DNA of 19,548 nucleotides from CAYGJN01 sp964350135 (lineage in GTDB: Bacteria > Bdellovibrionota > Bacteriovoracia > Bacteriovoracales > Bacteriovoracaceae). Location: positions 1 to 19,548 of the forward strand of contig CAYGJN010000044.1 in NCBI GenBank assembly GCA_964350135.1, read 5' to 3'. Positions within the stretch are counted from its first letter, which is position 1, and each line of letters starts with the position of its first letter. The notes below the pieces were generated by a model. The model did not search any database and was not told where the DNA came from. It saw only the letters and a list, made by a program, of their open reading frames with translations. The position numbers and the translations under genes are program-made. Shown piece by piece: positions 7,279 to 13,584 of the stretch.

Positions 7279-7773
7279 ATGATTAAAGTCGTAGAAATTA
7301 TATCAACTTCTGCCCACCCAAATGCTAGTAAACTAAAAATTTGCGAGGTGAGTGATGGCAGTAAAAAAACTATCGTGGTTTGTGGTGCATCCAATGTAAG
7401 GGAGAATATGAAGACTATTCTTGCTGAAGTTGGAGATATATTGCCTACAGGAGTAACTATACAGGCTTCAGAGTTACGAGGAGTAAAGTCTTTTGGAATG
7501 CTTTGCTCTGCTAAAGATCTTCATATTTCCCAAGAAGCAGGCATTGTAGACCTGCCCAGTGATTGCAAAACTGGTGAAGATGTTAAAAGTATTGATAAAG
7601 AACTTCTTTCTTCTACCCCATGGCATCTTTATAAAGAAATCGATTCTTTTTGGGACAATGGAAATGGCCAAATCCTAGTACTTCGTGATGGTCAAAAACC
7701 AAAAGACAATCTAAAGCTTTTATCTAAAACTTATTATTTTAATGACCAATACCTTCATAGAAATTTTAAATAG
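7279..7773 (+). CDS. Free-standing tRNA-binding (EMAPII/PheT N-domain type) OB-fold protein
   Basis: The first 85 residues match the tRNA-binding OB domain found at the N-terminus of PheT and in YtpR and CsaA: AHPNASKLKICEV (12-24), TIVVCGASNV (31-40) and ELRGVKSFGMLCSA (65-78). The remaining residues, about 100-164, are a tail I do not recognise, containing PWHLYKEIDSFW and ending QYLHRNFK. No synthetase catalytic part is attached, so it may act as a tRNA-binding or trans-editing accessory protein, which is inference. The start is ATG 7279 with AAGGA 5 bases upstream; a TTG at 7264 lacks support. A weak TTTTCA-17-TATGGT promoter may lie at 7219-7247. The next gene follows after 8 bases. Confidence 0.78.
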   Translation: MIKVVEIISTSAHPNASKLKICEVSDGSKKTIVVCGASNVRENMKTILAEVGDILPTGVTIQASELRGVKSFGMLCSAKDLHISQEAGIVDLPSDCKTGEDVKSIDKELLSSTPWHLYKEIDSFWDNGNGQILVLRDGQKPKDNLKLLSKTYYFNDQYLHRNFK

Positions 7774-7781
7774 GAAATATT

Positions 7782-8111
7782 ATGGATAATAGCACTCTAC
7801 TTATGATGCCTGGTGATACTCTTATGAAAGAAGGTGACCCTAGTGATAGCGTTTACTTTCTTAAAGAAGGTAGTCTAAATGTCTTTGTTAATCGCTCTAA
7901 GGTTGGACAAATTAAACCAGGGGAATTTGTTGGAGAGATGGCCTTTATTGATGAGTCTCCTCGATCTGCAACAGTGATCGCTGCTTCTGAAGCAGAGCTA
8001 GTTCAAATTTCAAAAGCTTCATTTGAAGCTGCTATAAAAGATAACCCACTTTGGCTTCAACAATTTATTAAAAATTTAATTAAGAGAATCAGAAGTAGCA
8101 ACGAGCTCTAG
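7782..8111 (+). CDS. Stand-alone cyclic-nucleotide-binding domain protein
   Basis: A 109-residue protein that is only a cNMP-binding beta-roll. EGDPSDSVYFLKEGSLNVF (17-35) is the first part. The phosphate-binding cassette is GEFVGEMAFIDESPRSATV with Glu52 and Arg61, the residues that in CAP and PKA hold the ribose and phosphate. A final helix (residues 84-104) resembles the C-helix. There is no DNA-binding, kinase or channel domain, so it must act on a partner protein. It starts 8 bases after the tRNA-binding gene with TAGGAA upstream, so the two are probably co-transcribed. Its 3' end overlaps a convergent gene by 36 bases. Confidence 0.82.
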   Translation: MDNSTLLMMPGDTLMKEGDPSDSVYFLKEGSLNVFVNRSKVGQIKPGEFVGEMAFIDESPRSATVIAASEAELVQISKASFEAAIKDNPLWLQQFIKNLIKRIRSSNEL

Positions 8112-8402
8112 AATTTTTTTTACAAACTCAACAGGGTTAATCGGTTCTAAAAAACTGCGATAGCTCTCCATTGATATTCCAATAAGTATTAATTTTTTAT
8201 TATCAATTTTTTCAAGTAATTCGTACTTATCCTCAACAACAACACTATGGTGAACAATATAAAAATCAGCATTAAACTCTTGAATTTGAGTCTCAAGATA
8301 ATCTAAGTCTTCGAAATAAGTTGTTTCAATATTATTTTGTTTAAACGCCCCTTTGATGGCGTCTCGCATCATCTCTTTTTTACAATAAATTAGCCCGTAC
8401 AA
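8076..8402 (-). CDS. Degenerate receiver-like (pseudo-receiver) domain protein
   Basis: A 108-residue protein starting at TTG 8402, chosen because AAAGGAG lies 6 bases upstream; an ATG at 8486 in the same frame has no such site. The pattern of strands and helices follows a response-regulator receiver: strand 1 LYGLIYC, helix EMMRDAIKGAFKQ, strand 3 ADFYIVHH, strand 4 KLILIGIS, strand 5 and end SFLEPINPVEFVKKILELV. The acidic pair after strand 1 is replaced by Cys-Lys, the phosphorylated Asp by His51, and the switch Lys by Glu86, so phosphorylation is not expected. It could be a protein-interaction module. The fold call is from pattern only. The gene runs into the cNMP gene tail to tail. Confidence 0.6.
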   Translation of the reverse strand: MYGLIYCKKEMMRDAIKGAFKQNNIETTYFEDLDYLETQIQEFNADFYIVHHSVVVEDKYELLEKIDNKKLILIGISMESYRSFLEPINPVEFVKKILELVATSDSLN

Positions 8403-8473
8403 AAAGCTCTCCTTTACACAATTAAAGGCGATCTTGTATCTTGGGAATGAATGTAAGTAAAGTGAGGAGTTAT

Positions 8474-8728
8474 ATGTCCCAAGCAAGAGTCATTGAGGTT
8501 ACTAGCGAAGAAATACTCTTTAGCTGTGAGATGTCTGAAATAGACAAGGCCTATGACTATGCTAAGGAGATGGAAGACCTTGGCCTTGAGGTTAAAGTTA
8601 TTTCTCCAAATGTAAATGAAACCTTGGCCCAAAGTCTCGGTGCAACTGAGCAGGAATGGCAAGACTATAAACAATCCATGGAACAAGAAATGGATGACCA
8701 TGATGGGTGTTGTGTTGAGTCCGTCTGA
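8474..8728 (+). CDS. Hypothetical 84-residue protein with Cys-rich C-terminus
   Basis: I do not recognise a family. The predicted fold is small and alternating (strand RVIEVTSEEILFSC, helix SEIDKAYDYAKEMEDLG, strand LEVKVISP, two more helices), strongly acidic, and ends DDHDGCCVESV, where His and the Cys pair could bind a metal or form a redox site. The start is ATG 8474 because GAGGAG lies 4 bases before it; an upstream TTG at 8441 in the same frame is not supported. It overlaps the nitroreductase start by about 29 bases, which suggests coupled translation and a functional link, though that is inference. Confidence 0.65.
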   Translation: MSQARVIEVTSEEILFSCEMSEIDKAYDYAKEMEDLGLEVKVISPNVNETLAQSLGATEQEWQDYKQSMEQEMDDHDGCCVESV

Positions 8729-9263
8729 TTTAGAAGAACTAATAAAATCAAGAAGAACAATCCATAAATATAAAGCTGAGCCAGTTGATAAAGAGCTTAT
8801 AATTAAAGCTATTGAATGCGCACAGTTTGCCCCTAACCACAAACATACACACCCAACTCGCTTCTACCTTGTAGGAAAGGAGAAAAGAGAAGAGGTCTGC
8901 GAAATTATTGCTCCCAAAAATGAATGCAGTGATATCCAAAGAGAAAAAGCTGAAAAACTTTATCTTGGTTGTGCACACCTTATCGTTATAACAAATATTA
9001 AAGAAACGAATCCTTTCATTGCTAAAGAAAATTATGCAACTTTGGCCATGGCCATTCAAAATATAAAACTTTATTTATGGCAGCATGGTATTGGAACAAA
9101 ATGGTCTAGTGGCCCTATTTTAAAAAGTCAAAACGCTTACGATATTTTTGATCTAGATCCTAATGAAGAAATTATTGAAGCCTTTTTATGGGCCGGAGTT
9201 CCAGAGTTCATTCCCCCTACTCCTCAAAGACCTGACCTCCATAATGTATTTGTTGAGATATAG
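8700..9263 (+). CDS. Nitroreductase family protein (FMN-dependent oxidoreductase)
   Basis: A protein of about 187 residues with the nitroreductase signature IKSRRTIHKY near the N-terminus (flavin phosphate-binding Arg residues), AIECAQFAPNHKHTHPTRF, the central helix ENYATLAMAIQNIKLYLWQHGIGTKWSSGP, and LWAGVPE near the end. The family uses FMN and NAD(P)H to reduce nitro compounds, quinones or other acceptors; the natural substrate is unknown. The C-terminal layout is closest to the short YdjA-like subgroup. The exact start is uncertain: ATG codons at 8694, 8700 and 8703 are in frame, and GGATG at 8692 would serve 8700 or 8703. The last bases overlap a promoter for the next gene. Confidence 0.85.
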   Translation: MMGVVLSPSDLEELIKSRRTIHKYKAEPVDKELIIKAIECAQFAPNHKHTHPTRFYLVGKEKREEVCEIIAPKNECSDIQREKAEKLYLGCAHLIVITNIKETNPFIAKENYATLAMAIQNIKLYLWQHGIGTKWSSGPILKSQNAYDIFDLDPNEEIIEAFLWAGVPEFIPPTPQRPDLHNVFVEI

Positions 9264-9281
9264 TCTCATACGCTCTATAAT
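9253..9281 (+). promoter_or_regulatory. Sigma70-type promoter for the secreted-protein gene at 9431
   Basis: TTGAGA at 9253-9258, a 17-base spacer and a perfect TATAAT at 9276-9281. The expected start is near 9288, giving a leader of about 140 bases before the next ATG. The -35 box lies within the last codons of the nitroreductase. It is the best-matching promoter in the window. Confidence 0.6.
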
Positions 9282-9430
9282 TTCAAAGGATAGGAAGAAC
9301 TCTCCTCTCCCTTGTACTTACCTTCAAAGCTTTAAATAAGCTCAATATAAATCACTGTAATTATTACATATTGCTCATAAGCCTCCCAATAAGGTAGCTT
9401 GATCTAATAAAATCGACCCTGGAGAAACTT

Positions 9431-9862
9431 ATGAAACTTGTTGCCGTTTTATCAATATTCTTTTCACTATCAATGTATGCATGCCCTGACTTTACTGGTG
9501 CTTATTTTTGTTCAAAAGAAGCTGAAGATTATGAAGCTCTTCAATCAAGAAACTTTAGCTTAAGCTTGGCCAATAATATTTGGAGCCTTGATGCAAAATT
9601 TGGAACAGTTGATTTTCCAATTGGGAAATGGGCAGAGCTGTCATATGAAGACAAAGATGGTGTTCAAATCATTACATATTCACGTGCGAAATGTGGAGTA
9701 GATTCAATGCTTTTAGGTGTTAAAGCTGACATGAACTACGGTGATCTTGTAATGGAGTCAACTTATAAATATATTTTAACTAAACTTGATAAAGACAATA
9801 TCAATGTTGAGATTCGCACTGATGGTTCTCTTCATTCAAAATTTGACTGTAAAAGACTTTAG
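9431..9862 (+). CDS. Small secreted cysteine-containing protein, unknown function
   Basis: A 143-residue protein with a clear signal peptide (residues 1-17, hydrophobic core VAVLSIFFSLSM, cleavage after Ala17). The mature chain begins CPDFTGAYFC. It has four cysteines (18, 27, 88 or near, and 140 or near), enough for two disulfides in the periplasm or outside. The rest looks like beta strands with few helices. The sequence before Cys18 (MYAC) is a poor lipobox because of Tyr at -2, so signal peptidase I is more likely, but lipidation at the mature N-terminal Cys cannot be excluded. GGAG precedes the ATG by about 7 bases. No family is recognised. Confidence 0.75.
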   Translation: MKLVAVLSIFFSLSMYACPDFTGAYFCSKEAEDYEALQSRNFSLSLANNIWSLDAKFGTVDFPIGKWAELSYEDKDGVQIITYSRAKCGVDSMLLGVKADMNYGDLVMESTYKYILTKLDKDNINVEIRTDGSLHSKFDCKRL

Positions 9863-9873
9863 ATATTTAAGGG

Positions 9874-9898
9874 AAGAAGGAGCATACGCTCCTTTCTT
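9874..9898. terminator. Probable bidirectional terminator hairpin
   Basis: AAGAAGGAGC, a 4-base loop, then GCTCCTTTCTT: a stem of 9 to 10 pairs with one bulged T. It sits between the stops of two convergent genes (9862 and 9910), followed by a pyrimidine-rich stretch on the plus strand. The T run is imperfect, so intrinsic termination is likely but not certain. Confidence 0.55.
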
Positions 9899-9909
9899 CT
9901 CTTTGTAGG

Positions 9910-10284
9910 CTAGGAAGCCTTTGTAAGGTTCTCTTCCTCATAATCATATTCTAGCCAGGCCTTTTCAGGCTCTAGGTAGACCATTTCTTCTTCTTTTCTA
10001 ATCCTAACTTTTGAAACGTCTTTATGCTTTGCAATCTGCTTTTCAATTTTATGAATTACTTTATCTAATGTTTTATAAAGTGATTTTGTTTTAGCACTTG
10101 CATAATATTGACTGCGAGGACCATTGATCTTAACTTCAGCGAAATGCTCTCCATTTGAGACAGAGCATGTCCATTTTGCCTTAGCATCAGGAAAAAACTT
10201 TAGAATTCGTTCCGACTTTTCCTTAATTTTTTGATCAAGAGCTTCTGTGTGCTCAAGATTTAAAAAAGCAATCTCTACTTTCAT
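9910..10284 (-). CDS. hpf: Ribosome hibernation promoting factor (S30AE family)
   Basis: A 124-residue S30AE/YfiA-fold protein that, in the family, binds the 30S decoding site and drives ribosomes into inactive dimers or monomers in stationary phase. Visible features are the first strand VEIAFLNLE, the helix EALDQKIKEKSERILKFF, AEVKINGPRSQYYASAKTKSLYKTLDKVIHKIEKQI and a basic KHKDVSKVRIRKEEE stretch. It is longer than E. coli HPF (95) by an acidic tail but lacks the dimerisation domain of long HPF (about 180). It follows rpoN by 10 bases with GAGGG before the ATG, the classical rpoN-hpf arrangement. Confidence 0.9.
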   Translation of the reverse strand: MKVEIAFLNLEHTEALDQKIKEKSERILKFFPDAKAKWTCSVSNGEHFAEVKINGPRSQYYASAKTKSLYKTLDKVIHKIEKQIAKHKDVSKVRIRKEEEMVYLEPEKAWLEYDYEEENLTKAS

Positions 10285-10294
10285 TTAACCCTCG

Positions 10295-11755
10295 CTATTT
10301 TCTTTTCTTTCTCTTAGATGACGACTGTATATTCATCATTTCTCTATATTTTGCTACTGTTCGTCTTGCTACAACAATGTCTTGAGTTTTTAAAAGCTCA
10401 ACAATCTTTTGGTCACTTAATGGCTTTGCTGGGTTCTCATTATCTACAAGCTCTTTAAGCTTAAGTTTTAAAGACTCAGAAGCAATATCTATTCCACCAT
10501 TCTTTCCGCCAATACCTGAGTTAAAAAAATACTTTAACTCAAATACCCCAAGAGGTGTGTGCATATATTTATTTGTTGTTACTCTTGAAACTGTAGATTC
10601 ATGAACTCCAATTTCTCCAGCAATATCTTTAAGAATCATAGGCCTTAAAAAGGCAGCACCCTTTTTGAAAAAATCTGGCTGATAGCGAAGAATTGCTTCT
10701 GCCACTTTATGAATCGTATTCTGTCTATTTTGAATAGATTTAATAAGCCATAAGGCTGATCTTAATTTGTCCTGAACATAATCTTGAGTATTCTTATCTC
10801 CGTTTGCTTTTAACATTTGTTGATAAAGCTTAGAGACCTTAAGCCTTGGAACTCCCTCATCGTTGAGCTCAATTTGAAGTTCCCCACCAACATCTTTTAC
10901 ATAAATATCAGGGATCACATACTCTACTGCTTCAGGAGAAATCAAACGCCCTGGTTTAGGGTTTAAAGATTTCACAATATATTCAGTATCTCTTATTTTT
11001 TCTTCATCAATACCAATTGCTTTTGCAATATCAGCGTAATTACCTTTTTCAACTTGCTCTAAAAAGCGATCAACAATGGTCTCAACTAATGGCATACGAG
11101 GATCAAGTTTTTCAGCTTGAGCTAATAGACATTCACTTAAAGTCCTAGCACCACAACCAACAGGGTCAAGGGCCTGAATCATTTTTAAAATCTCAAGCAC
11201 TCTTTCTTCATCAGAGTCTGCCTTTTCAACAACGTCATTTATTTCTATTTCAAGATAACCTTCTTCATTTATTTCGTGGATAAGAATATGAGCGACTTTC
11301 CAATCATCTTCAGAAAGGTCTTCCATCCGAAGTTGCCATTCAAGATGCTCAGCAAGAGTTGCTCCTCGAGAGACAATATTCTCATAATTAGGAATATCAT
11401 CTTGAGAGGCTGGGCCAGTCATACTTTGAGGCATAGATGATGAGTGATTATTATAAGAATCAATATACTTATCCCAATCAAAATCATCATTGTCTTTATT
11501 TACAGGACCTTCTTCTTTGAAGTCATCACTTGTAGCTTCTTTATTACGTGTTTCTAGACCCTCAAGCTTATAATCAGCTTCGTTTTTATCTGAGCCATCT
11601 ACTTCTTCAAGCATGGGGTTTTCAACCATCTCTTCAGCGATAACATTCGTCATCTCAAGATGAGTAAGAGTCAGAAGCTTGATGGCCTGCTGAAGCTGAG
11701 GCGTCATCATTAGATTCTGAGTTTGCTTTAATGATTGACCTAATTTAATGGCCAT
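10295..11755 (-). CDS. rpoN: RNA polymerase sigma-54 factor
   Basis: A 486-residue sigma54 with its three parts in order. Region I (1-50, MAIKLGQSLKQTQNLMMTPQ and LQQAIKLLTL) contacts the AAA+ activators. An acidic linker spans about residues 50-115. The core-binding and DNA-binding parts include the helix-turn-helix GVHESTVSRVTTNKYM and the RpoN box ARRTVAKYRE at 463-472 near the C-terminus, which reads the -24 element. Sigma54 promoters need an ATP-driven activator; none is encoded here. GGAG stands 5 bases before the ATG. It lies between lptB and hpf as in many proteobacteria. Confidence 0.97.
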   Translation of the reverse strand: MAIKLGQSLKQTQNLMMTPQLQQAIKLLTLTHLEMTNVIAEEMVENPMLEEVDGSDKNEADYKLEGLETRNKEATSDDFKEEGPVNKDNDDFDWDKYIDSYNNHSSSMPQSMTGPASQDDIPNYENIVSRGATLAEHLEWQLRMEDLSEDDWKVAHILIHEINEEGYLEIEINDVVEKADSDEERVLEILKMIQALDPVGCGARTLSECLLAQAEKLDPRMPLVETIVDRFLEQVEKGNYADIAKAIGIDEEKIRDTEYIVKSLNPKPGRLISPEAVEYVIPDIYVKDVGGELQIELNDEGVPRLKVSKLYQQMLKANGDKNTQDYVQDKLRSALWLIKSIQNRQNTIHKVAEAILRYQPDFFKKGAAFLRPMILKDIAGEIGVHESTVSRVTTNKYMHTPLGVFELKYFFNSGIGGKNGGIDIASESLKLKLKELVDNENPAKPLSDQKIVELLKTQDIVVARRTVAKYREMMNIQSSSKRKKRK

Positions 11756-11791
11756 AAACTCTCCGGCTAATTCATCTTAATAAAAACTTCT

Positions 11792-12529
11792 CTACATAGA
11801 GAATTCTTCACCAAGATAAAAGCGTCTCGCCACGTCACTATTAATAATCTCGTCCGGTGAGCCACTAACCAAGAGTTTTCCTTCACTCATGATATAAGCA
11901 CGGTCAACAATACCTAAAGTTTCCCGCACACTATGATCTGTAATCAAAACACCAATATTACTACTTTTTAATTTTCTAATAATTGATTGGATATCACTCA
12001 CCGCCAAAGGGTCAACTCCTGCAAACGGCTCATCCAATAAAATAAACTTTGGTTCTAATGCAAGTGCTCGAGCAATTTCAACTCTTCGCCTCTCACCACC
12101 AGAAAGCTCTGATCCTTTCGAATCTTTAATATGTCCTAGCCCAAAATCTTCTATCAAAGTATTTAGGATTAGTTTTCTTCTCGCTTTAGAAAGATTCCTG
12201 CATTCCAAAACTGCATAAATATTTTCATCAACTGTTAAATCTCTAAAAACACTAGCCTCTTGCGGCAGATAACCAAGACCCCTTTGAGATCTTTTATGGA
12301 TAGGCTCAAGAGTTACATCTATGCCTTCCAGTTTAATTTCACCTTCATCAGCTTTTATAAGTCCAACCATCATATAAAAAGATGTAGTTTTTCCTGCACC
12401 ATTAGGCCCAAGCAAACCAACAACTTCCCCTTGAGAAACTTCTAGGCTAACACCACTAACAACAGTTCTTCCGTTGTAACTTTTCTTAATGTCTTTCGCA
12501 GCCAAAGTTGCTTGCATAACCACCGTCAC
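11792..12529 (-). CDS. lptB: LPS export ABC transporter ATP-binding protein LptB
   Basis: The cytoplasmic ATPase that, with LptF and LptG, extracts lipopolysaccharide from the inner membrane. 245 residues: Walker A GPNGAGKTT at 41-49, Q-loop Gln90 in GYLPQEASVFRDLTV (the LptB-typical version), signature LSGGERRRVEIARAL from 142, Walker B FILLDEP at 162-168 and the switch His199 in ITDH. The GTG at 12529 forms a GTGA overlap with the upstream lptCA stop; an ATG 4 codons further in is the alternative start. LptF and LptG are not in the window. Confidence 0.95.
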   Translation of the reverse strand: MTVVMQATLAAKDIKKSYNGRTVVSGVSLEVSQGEVVGLLGPNGAGKTTSFYMMVGLIKADEGEIKLEGIDVTLEPIHKRSQRGLGYLPQEASVFRDLTVDENIYAVLECRNLSKARRKLILNTLIEDFGLGHIKDSKGSELSGGERRRVEIARALALEPKFILLDEPFAGVDPLAVSDIQSIIRKLKSSNIGVLITDHSVRETLGIVDRAYIMSEGKLLVSGSPDEIINSDVARRFYLGEEFSM

Positions 12530-13500
12530 TTTACTCTGAGGTTTGATGTTGAGTCATCTACCTCAATAACTTTTGTGTTTTCAAATAATGTAATTACATT
12601 TCCCTGTATTACATTCCCATCTTGAATCACTTTAGGGGCTCCCGTTAAAATGATTTTCTTCTCTTTAACGAGCCCATCGAGCTTTTCGGCAAAGGCCTTC
12701 CTAGAAGAGCCTTTTTTAATCTTTTGCTCTATCTTCACATCGTCATAAAGAGTGTAATACTTGAGCGATTTGTTATAGTTTGAGAGAAATATCTGTCCTC
12801 TGATTGAGCTGGCCGTAACGTCTTGTTTTCTAAAGACAACATTGCCCACAAGATCGATTTGAGACTGGTCAATATCTAAAGAAATTTTGTCTGTACTGAA
12901 ATTTACAAAGCCTTCATAAACACGTTTTCTTTGAATTTTTCCATTCACATTTCCAGAGAAGTCCAACAGGTTTCGTTTAATTAGACCAGTAGCACTCTGT
13001 GATTTAACAGAGATTAAATCTCCTGTTTTTCTATCTTTAGTCATGCCATTTACATTGCCCTGGAGGCTCACCTTCTGAAGACTTGTAAAGTACTGGGCCT
13101 TATCTGATTGCAAAACTGAATTCATAACCTTGATTTCCACCGCTCCCTCTAAAGCAATAATTTTATTGTCAATTTCAAGCCATCCACGCTCGCCCTTATA
13201 AACAATTTCCTTACTATCGGATTTTTTGTAAAGGCCTTCTGGAAAATTAAGCTCAATACGTTTCTTGCCAAGACCCTGGAGAAACTTAGAGTTTACCTTC
13301 ACGCTAGCCCCATCATTAAAATTTACACGATAATAATTAACGTTTTCCCCATAAGTGACCTGAGGCTTTGGTTTTCCTGGAGAGCCTATAACCTCATCAG
13401 GCTCATCCAGTCCAAAGCTTTGTCCTTTAACAGTCAAAAACAATAGCCATGAAACTAGGCCAAAAAAGAGGGCCAAAATGATTGTAAATCGATGAGCCAT
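12526..13500 (-). CDS. LptC-LptA fusion-like LPS transport protein
   Basis: A 324-residue protein with one N-terminal membrane anchor (residues 5-24, no cleavage site evident) followed by periplasmic beta-rich sequence. Repeated segments of the beta-jellyroll type are visible: LEIDNKIIALEGAVEIK, LQKVSLQGNVNGM, RNLLDFSGNVNGK, QIDLVGNVVFRK. The C-terminus AFAEKLDGLVKEKKIILTG followed by VIQDGNVIQGNVITLFENTKVIEV is the LptA/OstA ending. LptC alone is about 190 residues and LptA about 185, and no separate lptA lies between this gene and lptB, so it probably covers both roles as an anchored bridge. The position upstream of lptB supports the role. The exact domain boundary is not clear, and a long LptC with a separate LptA elsewhere is the alternative. 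Confidence 0.7.
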   Translation of the reverse strand: MAHRFTIILALFFGLVSWLLFLTVKGQSFGLDEPDEVIGSPGKPKPQVTYGENVNYYRVNFNDGASVKVNSKFLQGLGKKRIELNFPEGLYKKSDSKEIVYKGERGWLEIDNKIIALEGAVEIKVMNSVLQSDKAQYFTSLQKVSLQGNVNGMTKDRKTGDLISVKSQSATGLIKRNLLDFSGNVNGKIQRKRVYEGFVNFSTDKISLDIDQSQIDLVGNVVFRKQDVTASSIRGQIFLSNYNKSLKYYTLYDDVKIEQKIKKGSSRKAFAEKLDGLVKEKKIILTGAPKVIQDGNVIQGNVITLFENTKVIEVDDSTSNLRVK

Positions 13501-13508
13501 AGGAAAGC

Positions 13509-13517
13509 ATTATACCA
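13509..13517 (-). promoter_or_regulatory. Extended -10 promoter of the lptCA-lptB-rpoN-hpf operon
   Basis: Reading leftward, TGGTATAAT gives a consensus extended -10 (TGnTATAAT) 8 bases before the first ATG. No -35 match is seen, which extended -10 promoters tolerate. The expected start is within about 3 bases of the ATG at 13500. Confidence 0.55.
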
Positions 13518-13536
13518 TAAAGGGCCTGGTTTTCTC

Positions 13537-13565
13537 CTGACACGATTACTCAACTATGCTACGCT
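13537..13565 (+). promoter_or_regulatory. Possible promoter of mutS
   Basis: CTGACA at 13537-13542 (5 of 6 to the -35 consensus), a 17-base spacer and TACGCT at 13560-13565 (weak -10). The implied start near 13572 would fall at the GAGGAT ribosome site, which is uncomfortably close, so this is tentative. Confidence 0.3.
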
Positions 13566-13584
13566 TAATCGAGGATCAATTCAT

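Noticed and set aside
8414..8842. A 142-codon minus-strand frame with membrane-like segments
   Set aside because: It lies antisense to two better-supported plus-strand genes (the 84-residue protein with GAGGAG and the nitroreductase). Its hydrophobicity is a by-product of acidic/lysine-rich codons read backwards, and it has no convincing ribosome site.
9330..9360. AGCTT/AAGCT inverted repeat as a terminator for the nitroreductase
   Set aside because: Only 5 pairs, with no T run after it, and it would lie inside the leader of the next gene.
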